DNA of 27,870 nucleotides, taken from the NCBI GenBank assembly GCA_945878515.1, contig CAMCTL010000027.1, positions 1 to 27,870 on the forward strand. Reading direction: 5' to 3'. The translations under genes were made by a program, and so were the position numbers. Shown here piece by piece: positions 1 through 9,023 of the stretch. How positions within the stretch are numbered: the stretch's first letter is position 1; the number at the start of each line of letters is the position of its first letter. The DNA is from Flavobacterium psychrophilum. GTDB lineage: Bacteria; Bacteroidota; Bacteroidia; Flavobacteriales; Flavobacteriaceae. The notes under the pieces are model-generated. The model was not told where the DNA came from. It did not search any database and saw only the letters and a list, made by a program, of their open reading frames with translations.

Positions 1-2606
1 GCATCGTCAGAATTGAAGGCTACAAGTACACCTTGATTGTGCATCAATGCGCCATTATATGGGATAGCATCATTTACTTCAAATTTGTAAGCCCACCAAT
101 CCGAGAAAGTCGAAGCACCAACGCCGTGTTCCCTCATTTCGTCTGCAACTTTGTAGCCTTCAAGAATATGAGTATAGGTATTAACTCTAAAATTAAATTT
201 TTCCGCAACTTTCATTAGCATTAAAATTTCGGATTGCACATAAGAATGACAAGTGATAAAACGCTCTTTATTAAGGATTTCGGCAATGGTCTGCAATTCT
301 AAATCAACTCTTGGAGACTTAATCTTGTCTTTCTTAGAACTTGCATTGTATTTTTTCCATGTATCATCATATTCTTTGGCACGTTGAAAATAATCGGTAA
401 ATACTTGTTCGACACCCATCCGACTTTGTGGAAAACGACTAGGAACTACATCAGCCCAATTGGATTGTTTAACATTTTCACCCAATGCAAACTTGATAAA
501 TTTGGGTTGCTCTTTGTATAACATTTCTTCTGGAGACAGTCCCCATTTCCATTTCACGATTGCAGAACGACCGCCTATAGGATTTGCCGAACCGTGTAAT
601 AACTGCGAAATAGTAACTCCACCAGCTAAATCTCTATAAATATTGATATCTTCTGAATTGACAACATCTTCTATAGTAACTTCGGCACTAGAGTTGTGAC
701 CGCTCTCGTTTACGCCTCTTGAAATGGCAATATGCGAATGTTCATCGATAATTCCGCTAGTTAAATGTTTTCCTTTTGCATCAATAATCGTAGCCGAAGC
801 ATCGGATATGTTTTTTCCAACAGTAGCAATTTTCCCGTTTTTAATTAAGACATCGGTTTCTTGAAGAATCCCTTCTTTTTCATTGGTCCAAACGGTGGCA
901 TTTTTGAAAAGTAAAGTTTGTTGCACTGGCTTTTCTATATTTCCAAAACCTATATTGGGGAATGTTACTGGAAAAACTGTATTCAGTTTGGCCGGTTTAG
1001 TAGTGTCTTTAACAACAACAAATGGCGAAGTTTTCGTGGCTGACCATTTCACTTCGGTTCCATTTGCCAAGACTGCTTTTCCAGAAAGGTTTTGAGTGTT
1101 TTCGACAAAGCCAGTCAATCGAGTAAAATTAGCATTAATAGTGTCTTTTGATTTTACTAATGCTGTAATCCAATTATTAGCAACCGAAAGTTTAGAATTT
1201 ACTTTCTTTTTTCCTTCGCTTGTTATTTCTGATTTTGGAGTCGTAATTTCACCGTCAATTTTCCATTTGTAAGAATCATTGTCAATGGTTAAATCATAAG
1301 TACCGCGAATGTCTTTTGCATTGAGATCATTAACAATAAATTTAGTTCCTTGCACCCAATTCTCAAATAAAACCGTCTTTTCGTCAAAAATTTCTCCCGA
1401 AGTAATTACAAAATTAGCATAGCTTCCGTTTTTTAAACTTCCAATTTCATTGCTTTTTCCAAGAATAGAAGCAGGAACTGTTGTTAAAGATTCCAGTGCT
1501 TTAGTTTTATCAAAACCAAATTTTATTGACCTTAAAAGATTGTTTCTAAAATCTTCGATTTTTTTTAATTTATCGGTTGTAAGCGCAAAAACTACATTAT
1601 TATCTGACAGTGCTTTTAAATTGGTTGGTGCTTGGTTCCAAAAGCGTAAATCCTTTAAATCCATTTGATTCGCTTGATATGGATTTGACACATCATACGC
1701 TTCTGGGAAATTAATTGGAATAATGAATTTTGAATTCGTGTTTTTAATTTCTTCAATTCTTTCAAATTCATTACCGGAGCCTTTCAAAACGTAATTTATC
1801 CCAAATTCTTTTCCAATTTTTGAAGCTCTCAAACTATTGAGTTTATCCTCGGCTGTGAAAATTTGGACTAACTTTTCATTATTTGTTAATGCTTCCAATG
1901 ACAAATCTGGAGTTTTTGAATTCCCGTTTTTGTACCAATTTTGGTCTAAGTACATCTGCCGAAGCAATGCTGTCATTCCCATTAATGAAGTTGGATAAGA
2001 CTGGTTTGTTATAACACTTCTGGTAAATCCAAAATGATTGGATACTTTGTTAGATAATATTCGAGTATTTTTATAGCTGTTATTTAAAGCAACTAAAGTT
2101 CCAGTTCCGCGAGCAATTCCATCTTGAACATGCGTTCCAACTACGCCAAAACCAGCTTTTAGCAACTCTTCTGCTTTTGTTTGGTCGTATTTAAAATTTT
2201 CAAAAGCATTAACCTCAGCACGAATATTCTCATTCCAATAATAACCTTCCCTTTTTGTATCGTATAGCAATCCTCGTCCTGGATTTGGATTGCCTTTTGG
2301 TTTTTCTATTCCAAAATCAGTGTAAATATCAATAAATGAAGGATAAATAGTTTTTCCTTCTAGGTTTACTGTCTTACAGTTTTTTGGAATTGAAATGTTG
2401 TTCCCAGCACTTACAACTTTCCCGTTTTGAATGAGTAAACTGCCATTTTCAATGATTTGCGTTGGAGTAATGTAAATCTTTGCATTTGTAAAAACAGTAT
2501 AAGTATTGTTTTTGCTTTGCACACTTTCATTATTTGGGAAATAATCTTGGGCATTAATTTTCGTGATAAAAATCGACAAAAAGACGAGTAGCAAAATTCT
2601 GTTCAT
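1..2606 (-). CDS. Two-domain amidohydrolase, secreted (3' end outside window)
   Basis: The reading frame runs without a stop from an ATG at 2606 to the left edge, about 868 codons, so the C-terminus is missing. Residues 1-19 (MNRILLLVFLSIFITKINA, then QDYF) form a typical Sec signal peptide, pointing to periplasm or export. The protein contains two amidohydrolase-like units. The first begins near residue 38 (FTNAKIYITP) but has IDIYTDFG where the metal-binding HxH should be. The second begins near FKNATVWTNE and has the intact IIDEHSHIAISRG motif, later followed by HSYVQSEIL and NTYTHILEGYK as further likely metal-ligand histidines. Related Bacteroidota proteins are annotated as imidazolonepropionase-like or Xaa-Pro-dipeptidase-like amidohydrolases; the substrate cannot be read from the sequence. 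The gene stands alone, divergent from yifB. Confidence 0.85.
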   Translation of the reverse strand, partial: MNRILLLVFLSIFITKINAQDYFPNNESVQSKNNTYTVFTNAKIYITPTQIIENGSLLIQNGKVVSAGNNISIPKNCKTVNLEGKTIYPSFIDIYTDFGIEKPKGNPNPGRGLLYDTKREGYYWNENIRAEVNAFENFKYDQTKAEELLKAGFGVVGTHVQDGIARGTGTLVALNNSYKNTRILSNKVSNHFGFTRSVITNQSYPTSLMGMTALLRQMYLDQNWYKNGNSKTPDLSLEALTNNEKLVQIFTAEDKLNSLRASKIGKEFGINYVLKGSGNEFERIEEIKNTNSKFIIPINFPEAYDVSNPYQANQMDLKDLRFWNQAPTNLKALSDNNVVFALTTDKLKKIEDFRNNLLRSIKFGFDKTKALESLTTVPASILGKSNEIGSLKNGSYANFVITSGEIFDEKTVLFENWVQGTKFIVNDLNAKDIRGTYDLTIDNDSYKWKIDGEITTPKSEITSEGKKKVNSKLSVANNWITALVKSKDTINANFTRLTGFVENTQNLSGKAVLANGTEVKWSATKTSPFVVVKDTTKPAKLNTVFPVTFPNIGFGNIEKPVQQTLLFKNATVWTNEKEGILQETDVLIKNGKIATVGKNISDASATIIDAKGKHLTSGIIDEHSHIAISRGVNESGHNSSAEVTIEDVVNSEDINIYRDLAGGVTISQLLHGSANPIGGRSAIVKWKWGLSPEEMLYKEQPKFIKFALGENVKQSNWADVVPSRFPQSRMGVEQVFTDYFQRAKEYDDTWKKYNASSKKDKIKSPRVDLELQTIAEILNKERFITCHSYVQSEILMLMKVAEKFNFRVNTYTHILEGYKVADEMREHGVGASTFSDWWAYKFEVNDAIPYNGALMHNQGVLVAFNSDD

Positions 2607-2808
2607 AAATAGGTAAAATTAATTTGTTTGCTAATATATTAAAAGAATCATAATTTGTGATGGAATTGTTATATTTTAACGTTTGTTAGTTCTAAATATA
2701 TCTATTACTTCCAACCATTTAAATTAAGATGGTATTTATTACAAATATTTTCACTAAATATTTAGTTTATTGAAATGTTTTCTATATTTTTAAAAAAAAT
2801 AAAGTACT

Positions 2809-4344
2809 ATGTTAGTCAAAGTTTTTGGAAGTGCCGTATTTGGAGTCGAAGCCACCACAATTACTGTAGAAGTCAATATGGATAAGGGAATTGGGTATCA
2901 TTTGGTTGGTTTACCAGACAATGCCATTAAAGAAAGTAGCTACCGAATTGCAGCCGCTCTCAAAAATAATGGCTATGCTATGCCTGGCAAAAAGATAACT
3001 ATCAATATGGCGCCAGCTGATTTGCGAAAAGAGGGTTCGGCTTATGATTTGACGCTTGCCATTGGAATCCTCGTAGCTTCGGCTCAAATAAAAGGTGACG
3101 AAATTGACCAATATATAATTATGGGAGAACTTTCGTTAGATGGAAGTTTGCAACCTATTCGTGGAGCGCTACCCATTGCTATAAAAGCGAAAGAAGAAGG
3201 TTTTAAAGGTTTTTTTCTACCGATGCAAAACGTTAAAGAAGCTGCAATTGTTGCAGGCCTTGATGTTTATGGTGTCGAAAATATTCAAGAAGTGATTGAT
3301 TTTTTTGACGGAAAAGGTACTTTGCAACCCACAACCATCGATACAAGAGCCGAATTTTATAAAACTTTAGATTTTCCCGAATTCGATTTTTCTGATGTTA
3401 AAGGTCAAGAAAGTATAAAACGATGTATGGAAATTGCCGCAGCTGGAGGACACAATATCATTTTGATTGGCCCGCCGGGAGCAGGAAAAACAATGCTTGC
3501 CAAACGTTTGCCTAGCATTTTGCCACCAATGACTTTGCGAGAAGCTTTGGAAACTACAAAAATTCATAGTGTTGCTGGAAAATTGAAAGAAGTTGGTTTA
3601 ATGAACCAACGGCCTTTCAGAAGTCCGCATCACACTATTTCTAACGTTGCTTTGGTTGGTGGCGGAAGTTATCCGCAACCAGGCGAAATTTCGATGGCAC
3701 ACAATGGCGTTTTGTTTTTGGATGAATTACCAGAATTCAAGCGAGATGTGCTCGAAGTAATGCGCCAACCGCTGGAAGATAGAGAAGTAACTATTTCGAG
3801 AGCTAAGTTTACCGTAACATATCCATCGTCTTTTATGTTGGTGGCTAGTATGAATCCAAGTCCAAGTGGTTTTTTTAATGATCCAGATTCGCCACAAACT
3901 TCTTCGCCACACGAAATGCAACGTTATTTGAGTAAAATTTCAGGACCATTATTGGATAGAATCGACATTCACATCGAAGTAACGCCAGTTCCTTTCGATA
4001 AATTATCCGAAGAGCAAAAAGCCGAAAGCAGTGTAGAAATTCGCAAACGAGTTACCGCAGCACGCGAAATCCAGACGGAACGTTTTGTGCAAATGGAAAA
4101 TATCCATTACAATGCACAAATGAATACCAAACACATCCGGGAATATTGCGCTCTTGATGATGTTTCGAAACAATTATTGAAAACCGCAATGGAACGTTTG
4201 AATTTGTCAGCACGAGCGTATGATAGAATTTTGAAAGTAGCCCGAACTATCGCCGATTTAGAAGCATCTCCAAAAGTGATTTCGTCCCATATTGCCGAAG
4301 CGATTCAGTATAGAAGTTTGGATCGAGATGGGTGGTTGGGGTAG
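2809..4344 (+). CDS. YifB/ComM-type Mg-chelatase-like AAA+ ATPase
   Basis: The 511-residue protein has the three-part YifB/ComM layout at the usual family length. An N-terminal Lon-protease-like (ChlI) fold covers roughly residues 1-170. A central AAA+ domain has Walker A GPPGAGKT at 221-228 and Walker B VLFLDELPEF at 301-310, with the family motif RPFRSPHHTIS just before it. The C-terminal Mg-chelatase helical domain contains NLSARAYDRILKVARTIADL. ComM in proteobacteria is a hexameric helicase that promotes branch migration when DNA is integrated during natural transformation; the role in Bacteroidota is less clear. The start is the ATG at 2809, with an A-rich leader and no evident Shine-Dalgarno site. 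It is followed by a non-coding repeat region, so it is probably monocistronic. Confidence 0.93.
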   Translation: MLVKVFGSAVFGVEATTITVEVNMDKGIGYHLVGLPDNAIKESSYRIAAALKNNGYAMPGKKITINMAPADLRKEGSAYDLTLAIGILVASAQIKGDEIDQYIIMGELSLDGSLQPIRGALPIAIKAKEEGFKGFFLPMQNVKEAAIVAGLDVYGVENIQEVIDFFDGKGTLQPTTIDTRAEFYKTLDFPEFDFSDVKGQESIKRCMEIAAAGGHNIILIGPPGAGKTMLAKRLPSILPPMTLREALETTKIHSVAGKLKEVGLMNQRPFRSPHHTISNVALVGGGSYPQPGEISMAHNGVLFLDELPEFKRDVLEVMRQPLEDREVTISRAKFTVTYPSSFMLVASMNPSPSGFFNDPDSPQTSSPHEMQRYLSKISGPLLDRIDIHIEVTPVPFDKLSEEQKAESSVEIRKRVTAAREIQTERFVQMENIHYNAQMNTKHIREYCALDDVSKQLLKTAMERLNLSARAYDRILKVARTIADLEASPKVISSHIAEAIQYRSLDRDGWLG

Positions 4345-4356
4345 TTTTAGATTTTT

Positions 4357-4384
4357 GATTGCAGATTTTAGATTGCAGATTTTA
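4357..4384. repeat. 14-bp tandem repeat, two copies
   Basis: The unit GATTGCAGATTTTA occurs at 4357-4370 and again at 4371-4384, followed by a partial third unit (GATT). It lies just after the yifB stop codon. Similar 'attgcagattttag' strings are common filler in flavobacterial intergenic DNA. No function is apparent. Confidence 0.7.
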
Positions 4385-4424
4385 GATTCTGGAGTTTAGT
4401 GCCGAAACCCAAGCTCCTGCTCCG

Positions 4425-4539
4425 CAAAGTCTGCGACTTTGAGGTAGTGATTTTCGGTTTGTAACCGATTTTGTTTTGGAATGCTTAATTTTATGTCAGT
4501 CAGAGACTGACGAACACATCCACAAAGTCGGAGACTTTG
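4425..4539. repeat. Cluster of four hairpins with 3-nt loops
   Basis: Four perfect inverted repeats with 3-nt loops lie close together. They are 4425-4441 (CAAAGTC TGC GACTTTG), 4455-4467 (CGGTT TGT AACCG), 4495-4511 (GTCAGTC AGA GACTGAC) and 4523-4539 (CAAAGTC GGA GACTTTG). The first and last share the same stem with different loops. The arrangement resembles REP-type repeats mobilised by RAYT (IS200-like) transposases, but no such transposase is in the window. Confidence 0.65.
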
Positions 4540-4589
4540 CATAGCGAGTTAAACACTAAATAAAGTGCAAAGTATCGATCAAATAATTA

Positions 4590-4597
4590 TAGTTTTG
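4590..4597 (+). promoter_or_regulatory. Likely -7 box for the YfcE-type gene
   Basis: TAGTTTTG at 4590-4597 matches the Bacteroidota -7 consensus TAnnTTTG and ends 19 nt before the ATG. No clear -33 TTG is present 17-23 nt upstream, so this is a half-supported promoter. Confidence 0.4.
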
Positions 4598-4616
4598 TGT
4601 TTCCAAATAATATAGA

Positions 4617-5108
4617 ATGAAAAAAATCCTACTGCTTTCGGATACGCACAGTCACATTGATGACAAAATTCTAAAATATGTTTCTCAGGCAGATGAAGTT
4701 TGGCATGCTGGCGATATTGGCGATTTGATTGTAACTGATACAATAAAAAAACTCAAACCATTGCGGTGTGTTTATGGCAACATTGATGACGATAAAGCTC
4801 GAATGGAATTCCCATTGCACAACCGATTTATGTGCGAAAATGTTGATGTTTGGATTACTCATATTGGTGGTTATCCAGGAAAATACAATCCCAACATTAA
4901 AACCGAAATGGCTCTAAATCCGCCCAAATTATTTATTTGCGGCCATTCGCACATTCTTAAAGTAATGTTTGACAAGAAAAATAATTTCTTGCATATAAAT
5001 CCTGGAGCTGCTGGAAAAAGCGGTTTTCATCAAGTACGAACAATGTTGCGTTTTGCTATTGACGGCGATAAAATAAAGGATTTGGAAATCATTGAGATGG
5101 AAAAATAA
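4617..5108 (+). CDS. YfcE/MJ0936-type metallophosphoesterase
   Basis: A 163-residue calcineurin-like phosphoesterase of the small YfcE/MJ0936 class. The dimetal motifs are all present in order: LLSDTHSH near residues 6-12, HAGDIGD near 30-36, YGNIDDD near 54-60, WITHIGGY, and GHSH followed by INPGAAGKSG. Proteins of this class hydrolyse phosphodiesters such as bis-pNPP or 2',3'-cAMP in vitro; the cellular substrate is generally unknown. The length is typical. The gene stands alone and converges on the LacI-family gene with only 35 bp between the stop codons. 2',3'-cyclic phosphate chemistry is also relevant to RtcB substrates, but the distance of about 10 kb to the RNA-repair island gives no reason to connect them. 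Confidence 0.9.
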   Translation: MKKILLLSDTHSHIDDKILKYVSQADEVWHAGDIGDLIVTDTIKKLKPLRCVYGNIDDDKARMEFPLHNRFMCENVDVWITHIGGYPGKYNPNIKTEMALNPPKLFICGHSHILKVMFDKKNNFLHINPGAAGKSGFHQVRTMLRFAIDGDKIKDLEIIEMEK

Positions 5109-5143
5109 ATGAAGCTATTCCTAATGTAAAAATTTATATTTGA

Positions 5144-6175
5144 TTATAAAATAGTAATTCTAGAAGATGATTTCCTGATTTGCAATTCGGGAGTTAACAC
5201 TACTTTTTTCTCAATTTTTAGATTTTCGGTATTATTAATTTGTTCCAAAAAGACTTTGGCTGTCATTTTTCCCATTTCCAAAGGCGATTGGTCAACAGAG
5301 GAAATAGAAAGTTCCATAAACTTTGTAAAAGGCTCATTGCTAAAGCCGATAACACAAAATTCTTCTGGTATCTTTACACCTCTTTCATTTAAAACCTGAA
5401 TCGCACCCAAAGCCGCGAAATCGCTAGTAGAAAATAAAGCATCTGGCGGATTTTGTAGATTCAATAATTGTTCCATTGCCAGTCTTCCGGCATCAACATT
5501 ACTTTTTATCTGCAACACATAATTTTCATTAAATTCCATTTTATTATCCATCAAAGCCTTTTTAAATCCTTCGGTTCTATTTTGGAAAATTTCTAAAGAT
5601 TGATCTCCTGTAAAATGTGCTATACGAGTGCATCCAACCTCAATAAGTTGTTTTGTAGCTAAATAACCCCCTTCAAAATCATCGATAGTTACAGAACTTA
5701 CTCCATCAATATTTTTTTTTCTGTCAAAAAATATCAAGGGGACATTTTTATCTACCACGCGCTTAAAGGCTTGATTATTTTCTTCAATAACATTAGAAAT
5801 TGACATCAAAATTCCGTCAACTTGAGCATTTAAGAGTGTATTAATAGTATCTAATTCCTTTTTTCCATCTTCGTGGGTTTGACAAATGATAACATGATAG
5901 CCTTCAGGATACAATTCCTCTTCGATTCCACGAATGATAGAGGCAAAAAAATTACTATCAATGCGTGGAACAATGACTCCTACATTGTTACTTTTTCCAC
6001 TTTTAAGAGCAAGAGCCAACCTATTTTGCTTGTAATTCATGGAAGCTGCTGTCTCCAGAACCAATTTTCGGGTACTTTCACTTATTTTAGGATTATTATT
6101 CAAAGCTCTTGAAACTGTAGCGGCAGTTATTTGAAGTTTTTTTGCAATATCGTAAATCGTGGTTCTGCGGCTCAT
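5144..6175 (-). CDS. LacI/GalR-family transcriptional regulator
   Basis: The 343-residue protein begins with the LacI-type helix-turn-helix TIYDIAKKLQITAATVSRAL (residues 6-25) and hinge region, followed by a periplasmic-binding-protein-like sensor domain (NNVGVIVPRIDSNFFASII onward, then GYLATKQLIEVGCTRIAHFTG). This is the usual family layout and length. Members bind palindromic operators and respond to sugars or related metabolites. No sugar transporter or glycosidase gene is adjacent, so the target is not indicated by context. It is read downstream of parC in the same direction but is separated from it by a strong terminator (6213-6248), so it has its own transcript. Confidence 0.93.
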   Translation of the reverse strand: MSRRTTIYDIAKKLQITAATVSRALNNNPKISESTRKLVLETAASMNYKQNRLALALKSGKSNNVGVIVPRIDSNFFASIIRGIEEELYPEGYHVIICQTHEDGKKELDTINTLLNAQVDGILMSISNVIEENNQAFKRVVDKNVPLIFFDRKKNIDGVSSVTIDDFEGGYLATKQLIEVGCTRIAHFTGDQSLEIFQNRTEGFKKALMDNKMEFNENYVLQIKSNVDAGRLAMEQLLNLQNPPDALFSTSDFAALGAIQVLNERGVKIPEEFCVIGFSNEPFTKFMELSISSVDQSPLEMGKMTAKVFLEQINNTENLKIEKKVVLTPELQIRKSSSRITIL

Positions 6176-6212
6176 AAAGCAATTTTAATAAAATATTTTT
6201 GTAAATTTAACT

Positions 6213-6248
6213 GAAAAAAAATCGGAGCAGAATTAATTCTGTTCCGAT
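6213..6248 (-). terminator. Rho-independent terminator of the parE-parC transcript
   Basis: 6221-6248 is a near-perfect inverted repeat (arms ATCGGAGCAGAATT and AATTCTGTTCCGAT, one G-T pair), followed on the minus strand by eight consecutive Ts (complement of 6213-6220). It lies 51 nt after the parC stop codon and just before the LacI-family gene. Confidence 0.9.
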
Positions 6249-6298
6249 TTATTACCATTCTAATAAATAGGGCAACCCACATTTTTCAAAAAACTAAA

Positions 6299-9013
6299 TT
6301 AAAACAAAGTAATTTGTCCGTCTTCATTGGGTTGCATATCATCTAAATCTTCATCTGTAGAACTTACTTCCTTTTCCCCTTCTACTTCCAGTTCTTCAGG
6401 AATAATTTCCTCTGGTTCTTCATAAGGTAAAGTTTCGAGCAAATTAACTTGCTTCAACTTGTCAGTAGTCAATTGATTTCCAAGCGCTTTAAATCCTTTG
6501 ATAGTAATAAAGTTCTCAATATCCACCGTTTGATTTTCTTTCTGGACTCCTTTCACTTTCGCAAAAACCAATTCGGCCATCGGTCTATAATCTGTAGAAA
6601 CAATCTCAAGTTGCGATTTTGGATGTTCTGTAATAAAAATTTCTTCTTTTCCTTCGCTTTCAATCAGGAATCTTTTAATGTAATATCGTTCTTTTTCGCC
6701 ATCATAATAGATGGCAGATATTGGTTTTTTAGGATGCCATTTTTCCAAAACCACCATATCTTCATCAAAATGAGTAGCCAATTCTGGAATAACGACCTTT
6801 AATTTTCCCTTTTGCGAAATGATTAAAATCTTATCATTTGGTCTAAATTCGCCCAGCAATTCTCCTCTTGCATCGACATTTAATCTTTGAACGGTATCGT
6901 CAAACCAAATTTTTCTAGGCAACAATGTTGAAATTCCTTTTTCCTTGATTTCGATTTTCTTGATAGGATATTTACTAACCAAATTTCCTTTTGAAGCACG
7001 ACCTTTTATAGCCATTGCAGCAAAATCCACATCCCATTTTAGTTTTTTTACTGTTCCTATTTGGCGTAAAATAATCGTGATTACCTCAGCTTCACCGTTT
7101 GGATTACAAGTGAAATACAATACTTGCGAACCTTTGGTTTCATTAGTCAAATCGTATAATTTATCACGCGTAACTCCCGAAACATTGAAACGTTTTATAT
7201 ACGATGGCCCCGATTTTCCATCACGGTAAATCATATTGTAAATCGTGCGTTTGTCGCTTTTGTCAAAAATAGCCACGTGGATAATATCTTTACCAACGAA
7301 TTTTTTATCATCAACTTTGCAAATCATCATATTTCCGTCACGGAGAAAAACAATTACATCATCAATATCGGAGCAATCTGTAACATATTCATCTTTCTTT
7401 AATCCGGTTCCAATAAAGCCTTCTTCCCTATTCACATAAAGTTTCGTGTTTCTCAAAGCCACTTTGGTAGCTTCAATATTATCGAAACTGCGCAATTCCG
7501 TTTGGCGTTCCCGACCTTTTCCGTATTTCTCTTTTAATTTGGTAAAATAGGCAATGGCAAAATCAGTTAGATTTTCTAAATGATGTTGCACTTCTTTCAT
7601 TTCATCTTCCAATTTTGCAATAAAGTCATCCGCTTTATCCGAATCGAAACGCGTAATACGAATCATCGGAATTTGAGTTAATTTTTGCAAATCGTCATCA
7701 TTAATTTCTCGAACAAAGGATGTTGCGAAAGGCTCAAATCGATCGTACATATATTTATAAAGCGATTCTCTGTCCGAATACAATTTGAAATCGATGTACA
7801 TTTCTTCCCGAATGAATATTTTTTCCAAGGTCGAAAAATGCCATTTGTTTTTAAGTTCTTCTAATTGAATTTCGAGTTCTTGTCGAAGCAAATCGACAGT
7901 CCGTTCCGTAGAAATTTTCAACATTTTAGAAACGCCTACAAACAAGGGTTTGTTGTCTTCAATCACGCAGCCCAAAGGCGCCACTGAGGTTTCGCAAGCT
8001 GTAAAAGCAAACAAAGCATCAATAGTTTTATCAGGAGAAACGCCTGGAAAAAGATGAATTAAGATCTCAACATCGGCCGCGGTATTGTCCTCGATTTTCT
8101 TGATTTTGATTTTCCCTTTTTCGTTGGCTTTCAAAATACTATCAATCAAAGTAGTCGTATTGGTCGAAAACGGAATCTGGGTAATCACCAAGGTATTTTT
8201 GTCCAATTGCGCAATTTTGGCACGAACACGAACTCGTCCGCCACGCATTCCATCATTATAATTAGACACGTCTGCAATTCCTGCGGTTTGAAAATCAGGA
8301 AAAAGGGTAAATGATTTTCCTTTCAGAATTTTAATGGAAGCATCAATCAATTCGTTAAAATTATGAGGCAACACTTTCGTGGAAAGTCCTACGGCAATTC
8401 CTTCGGCTCCTTGCGCCAAAAGCAATGGGAATTTTACCGGAAGATTATTCGGTTCAGCACGACGCCCATCATAGGAAACACCCCAATCGGTAATTTTTGG
8501 AGAATACAAAACCTCTAAAGCGAATTTCGACAAACGCGCTTCAATGTAACGAGAAGCCGCTGCGCTATCGCCTGTGAGGATATTTCCCCAGTTTCCTTGG
8601 CAATCTATCAGCAATTCTTTTTGGCCAATTTGTACCATCGCATCACCAATACTTTGGTCTCCGTGCGGATGGTATTGCATTGTGTGCCCAACGACATTCG
8701 CCACTTTGTTGTAACGACCATCGTCCAATTCCTTAAGCGAATGCATAATTCGTCGTTGAACGGGTTTGAAACCGTCCTCGATAGCGGGAACAGCGCGCTC
8801 CAAAATTACATACGAAGCATAATCCAAAAACCAGTCTTTGTACATTCCTGTAACCTTGGTAATAGTGTCTTCACTGTTTTCGTTGTTTTCGTAGAAATAC
8901 CCCACGGTGCTTGAAGTTTTTATATCTTCAAAACCTTCTTCGTTTGAGGATTCGAATACTTCTTCGCTATTTTCGTCTTCGTTTGGGTTGATGTTATCTT
9001 CGTCTTCGTTCAT
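6299..9013 (-). CDS. parC: DNA topoisomerase IV subunit A
   Basis: The 904-residue GyrA/ParC-family subunit forms the DNA cleavage-religation core with ParE for chromosome decatenation. The catalytic tyrosine is Tyr156 in AAASRYIEARLS. The quinolone-determining segment is HPHGDQSIGD (115-124), preceded by the conserved GFKPVQRRIM. An acidic N-terminal tail (about residues 1-50, rich in E, D and N) and an acidic C-terminal tail (EEPEEIIPEELEVEGE) are typical of the flavobacterial ParC branch. It is called ParC rather than GyrA because it shares a directon with a parE-like gene and because the C-terminal region lacks an obvious GyrA-box. The start is 10 nt after the DUF262 stop, with no Shine-Dalgarno, so translation probably follows from the upstream gene. 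The base composition is visibly more G+C-rich than the three genes upstream. Confidence 0.9.
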   Translation of the reverse strand: MNEDEDNINPNEDENSEEVFESSNEEGFEDIKTSSTVGYFYENNENSEDTITKVTGMYKDWFLDYASYVILERAVPAIEDGFKPVQRRIMHSLKELDDGRYNKVANVVGHTMQYHPHGDQSIGDAMVQIGQKELLIDCQGNWGNILTGDSAAASRYIEARLSKFALEVLYSPKITDWGVSYDGRRAEPNNLPVKFPLLLAQGAEGIAVGLSTKVLPHNFNELIDASIKILKGKSFTLFPDFQTAGIADVSNYNDGMRGGRVRVRAKIAQLDKNTLVITQIPFSTNTTTLIDSILKANEKGKIKIKKIEDNTAADVEILIHLFPGVSPDKTIDALFAFTACETSVAPLGCVIEDNKPLFVGVSKMLKISTERTVDLLRQELEIQLEELKNKWHFSTLEKIFIREEMYIDFKLYSDRESLYKYMYDRFEPFATSFVREINDDDLQKLTQIPMIRITRFDSDKADDFIAKLEDEMKEVQHHLENLTDFAIAYFTKLKEKYGKGRERQTELRSFDNIEATKVALRNTKLYVNREEGFIGTGLKKDEYVTDCSDIDDVIVFLRDGNMMICKVDDKKFVGKDIIHVAIFDKSDKRTIYNMIYRDGKSGPSYIKRFNVSGVTRDKLYDLTNETKGSQVLYFTCNPNGEAEVITIILRQIGTVKKLKWDVDFAAMAIKGRASKGNLVSKYPIKKIEIKEKGISTLLPRKIWFDDTVQRLNVDARGELLGEFRPNDKILIISQKGKLKVVIPELATHFDEDMVVLEKWHPKKPISAIYYDGEKERYYIKRFLIESEGKEEIFITEHPKSQLEIVSTDYRPMAELVFAKVKGVQKENQTVDIENFITIKGFKALGNQLTTDKLKQVNLLETLPYEEPEEIIPEELEVEGEKEVSSTDEDLDDMQPNEDGQITLF

Positions 9014-9023
9014 TTAAAATATA

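Noticed and set aside
4425..4539. CRISPR array
   Set aside because: The hairpins differ in sequence and spacing, and there are no regular repeat-spacer units or cas genes.
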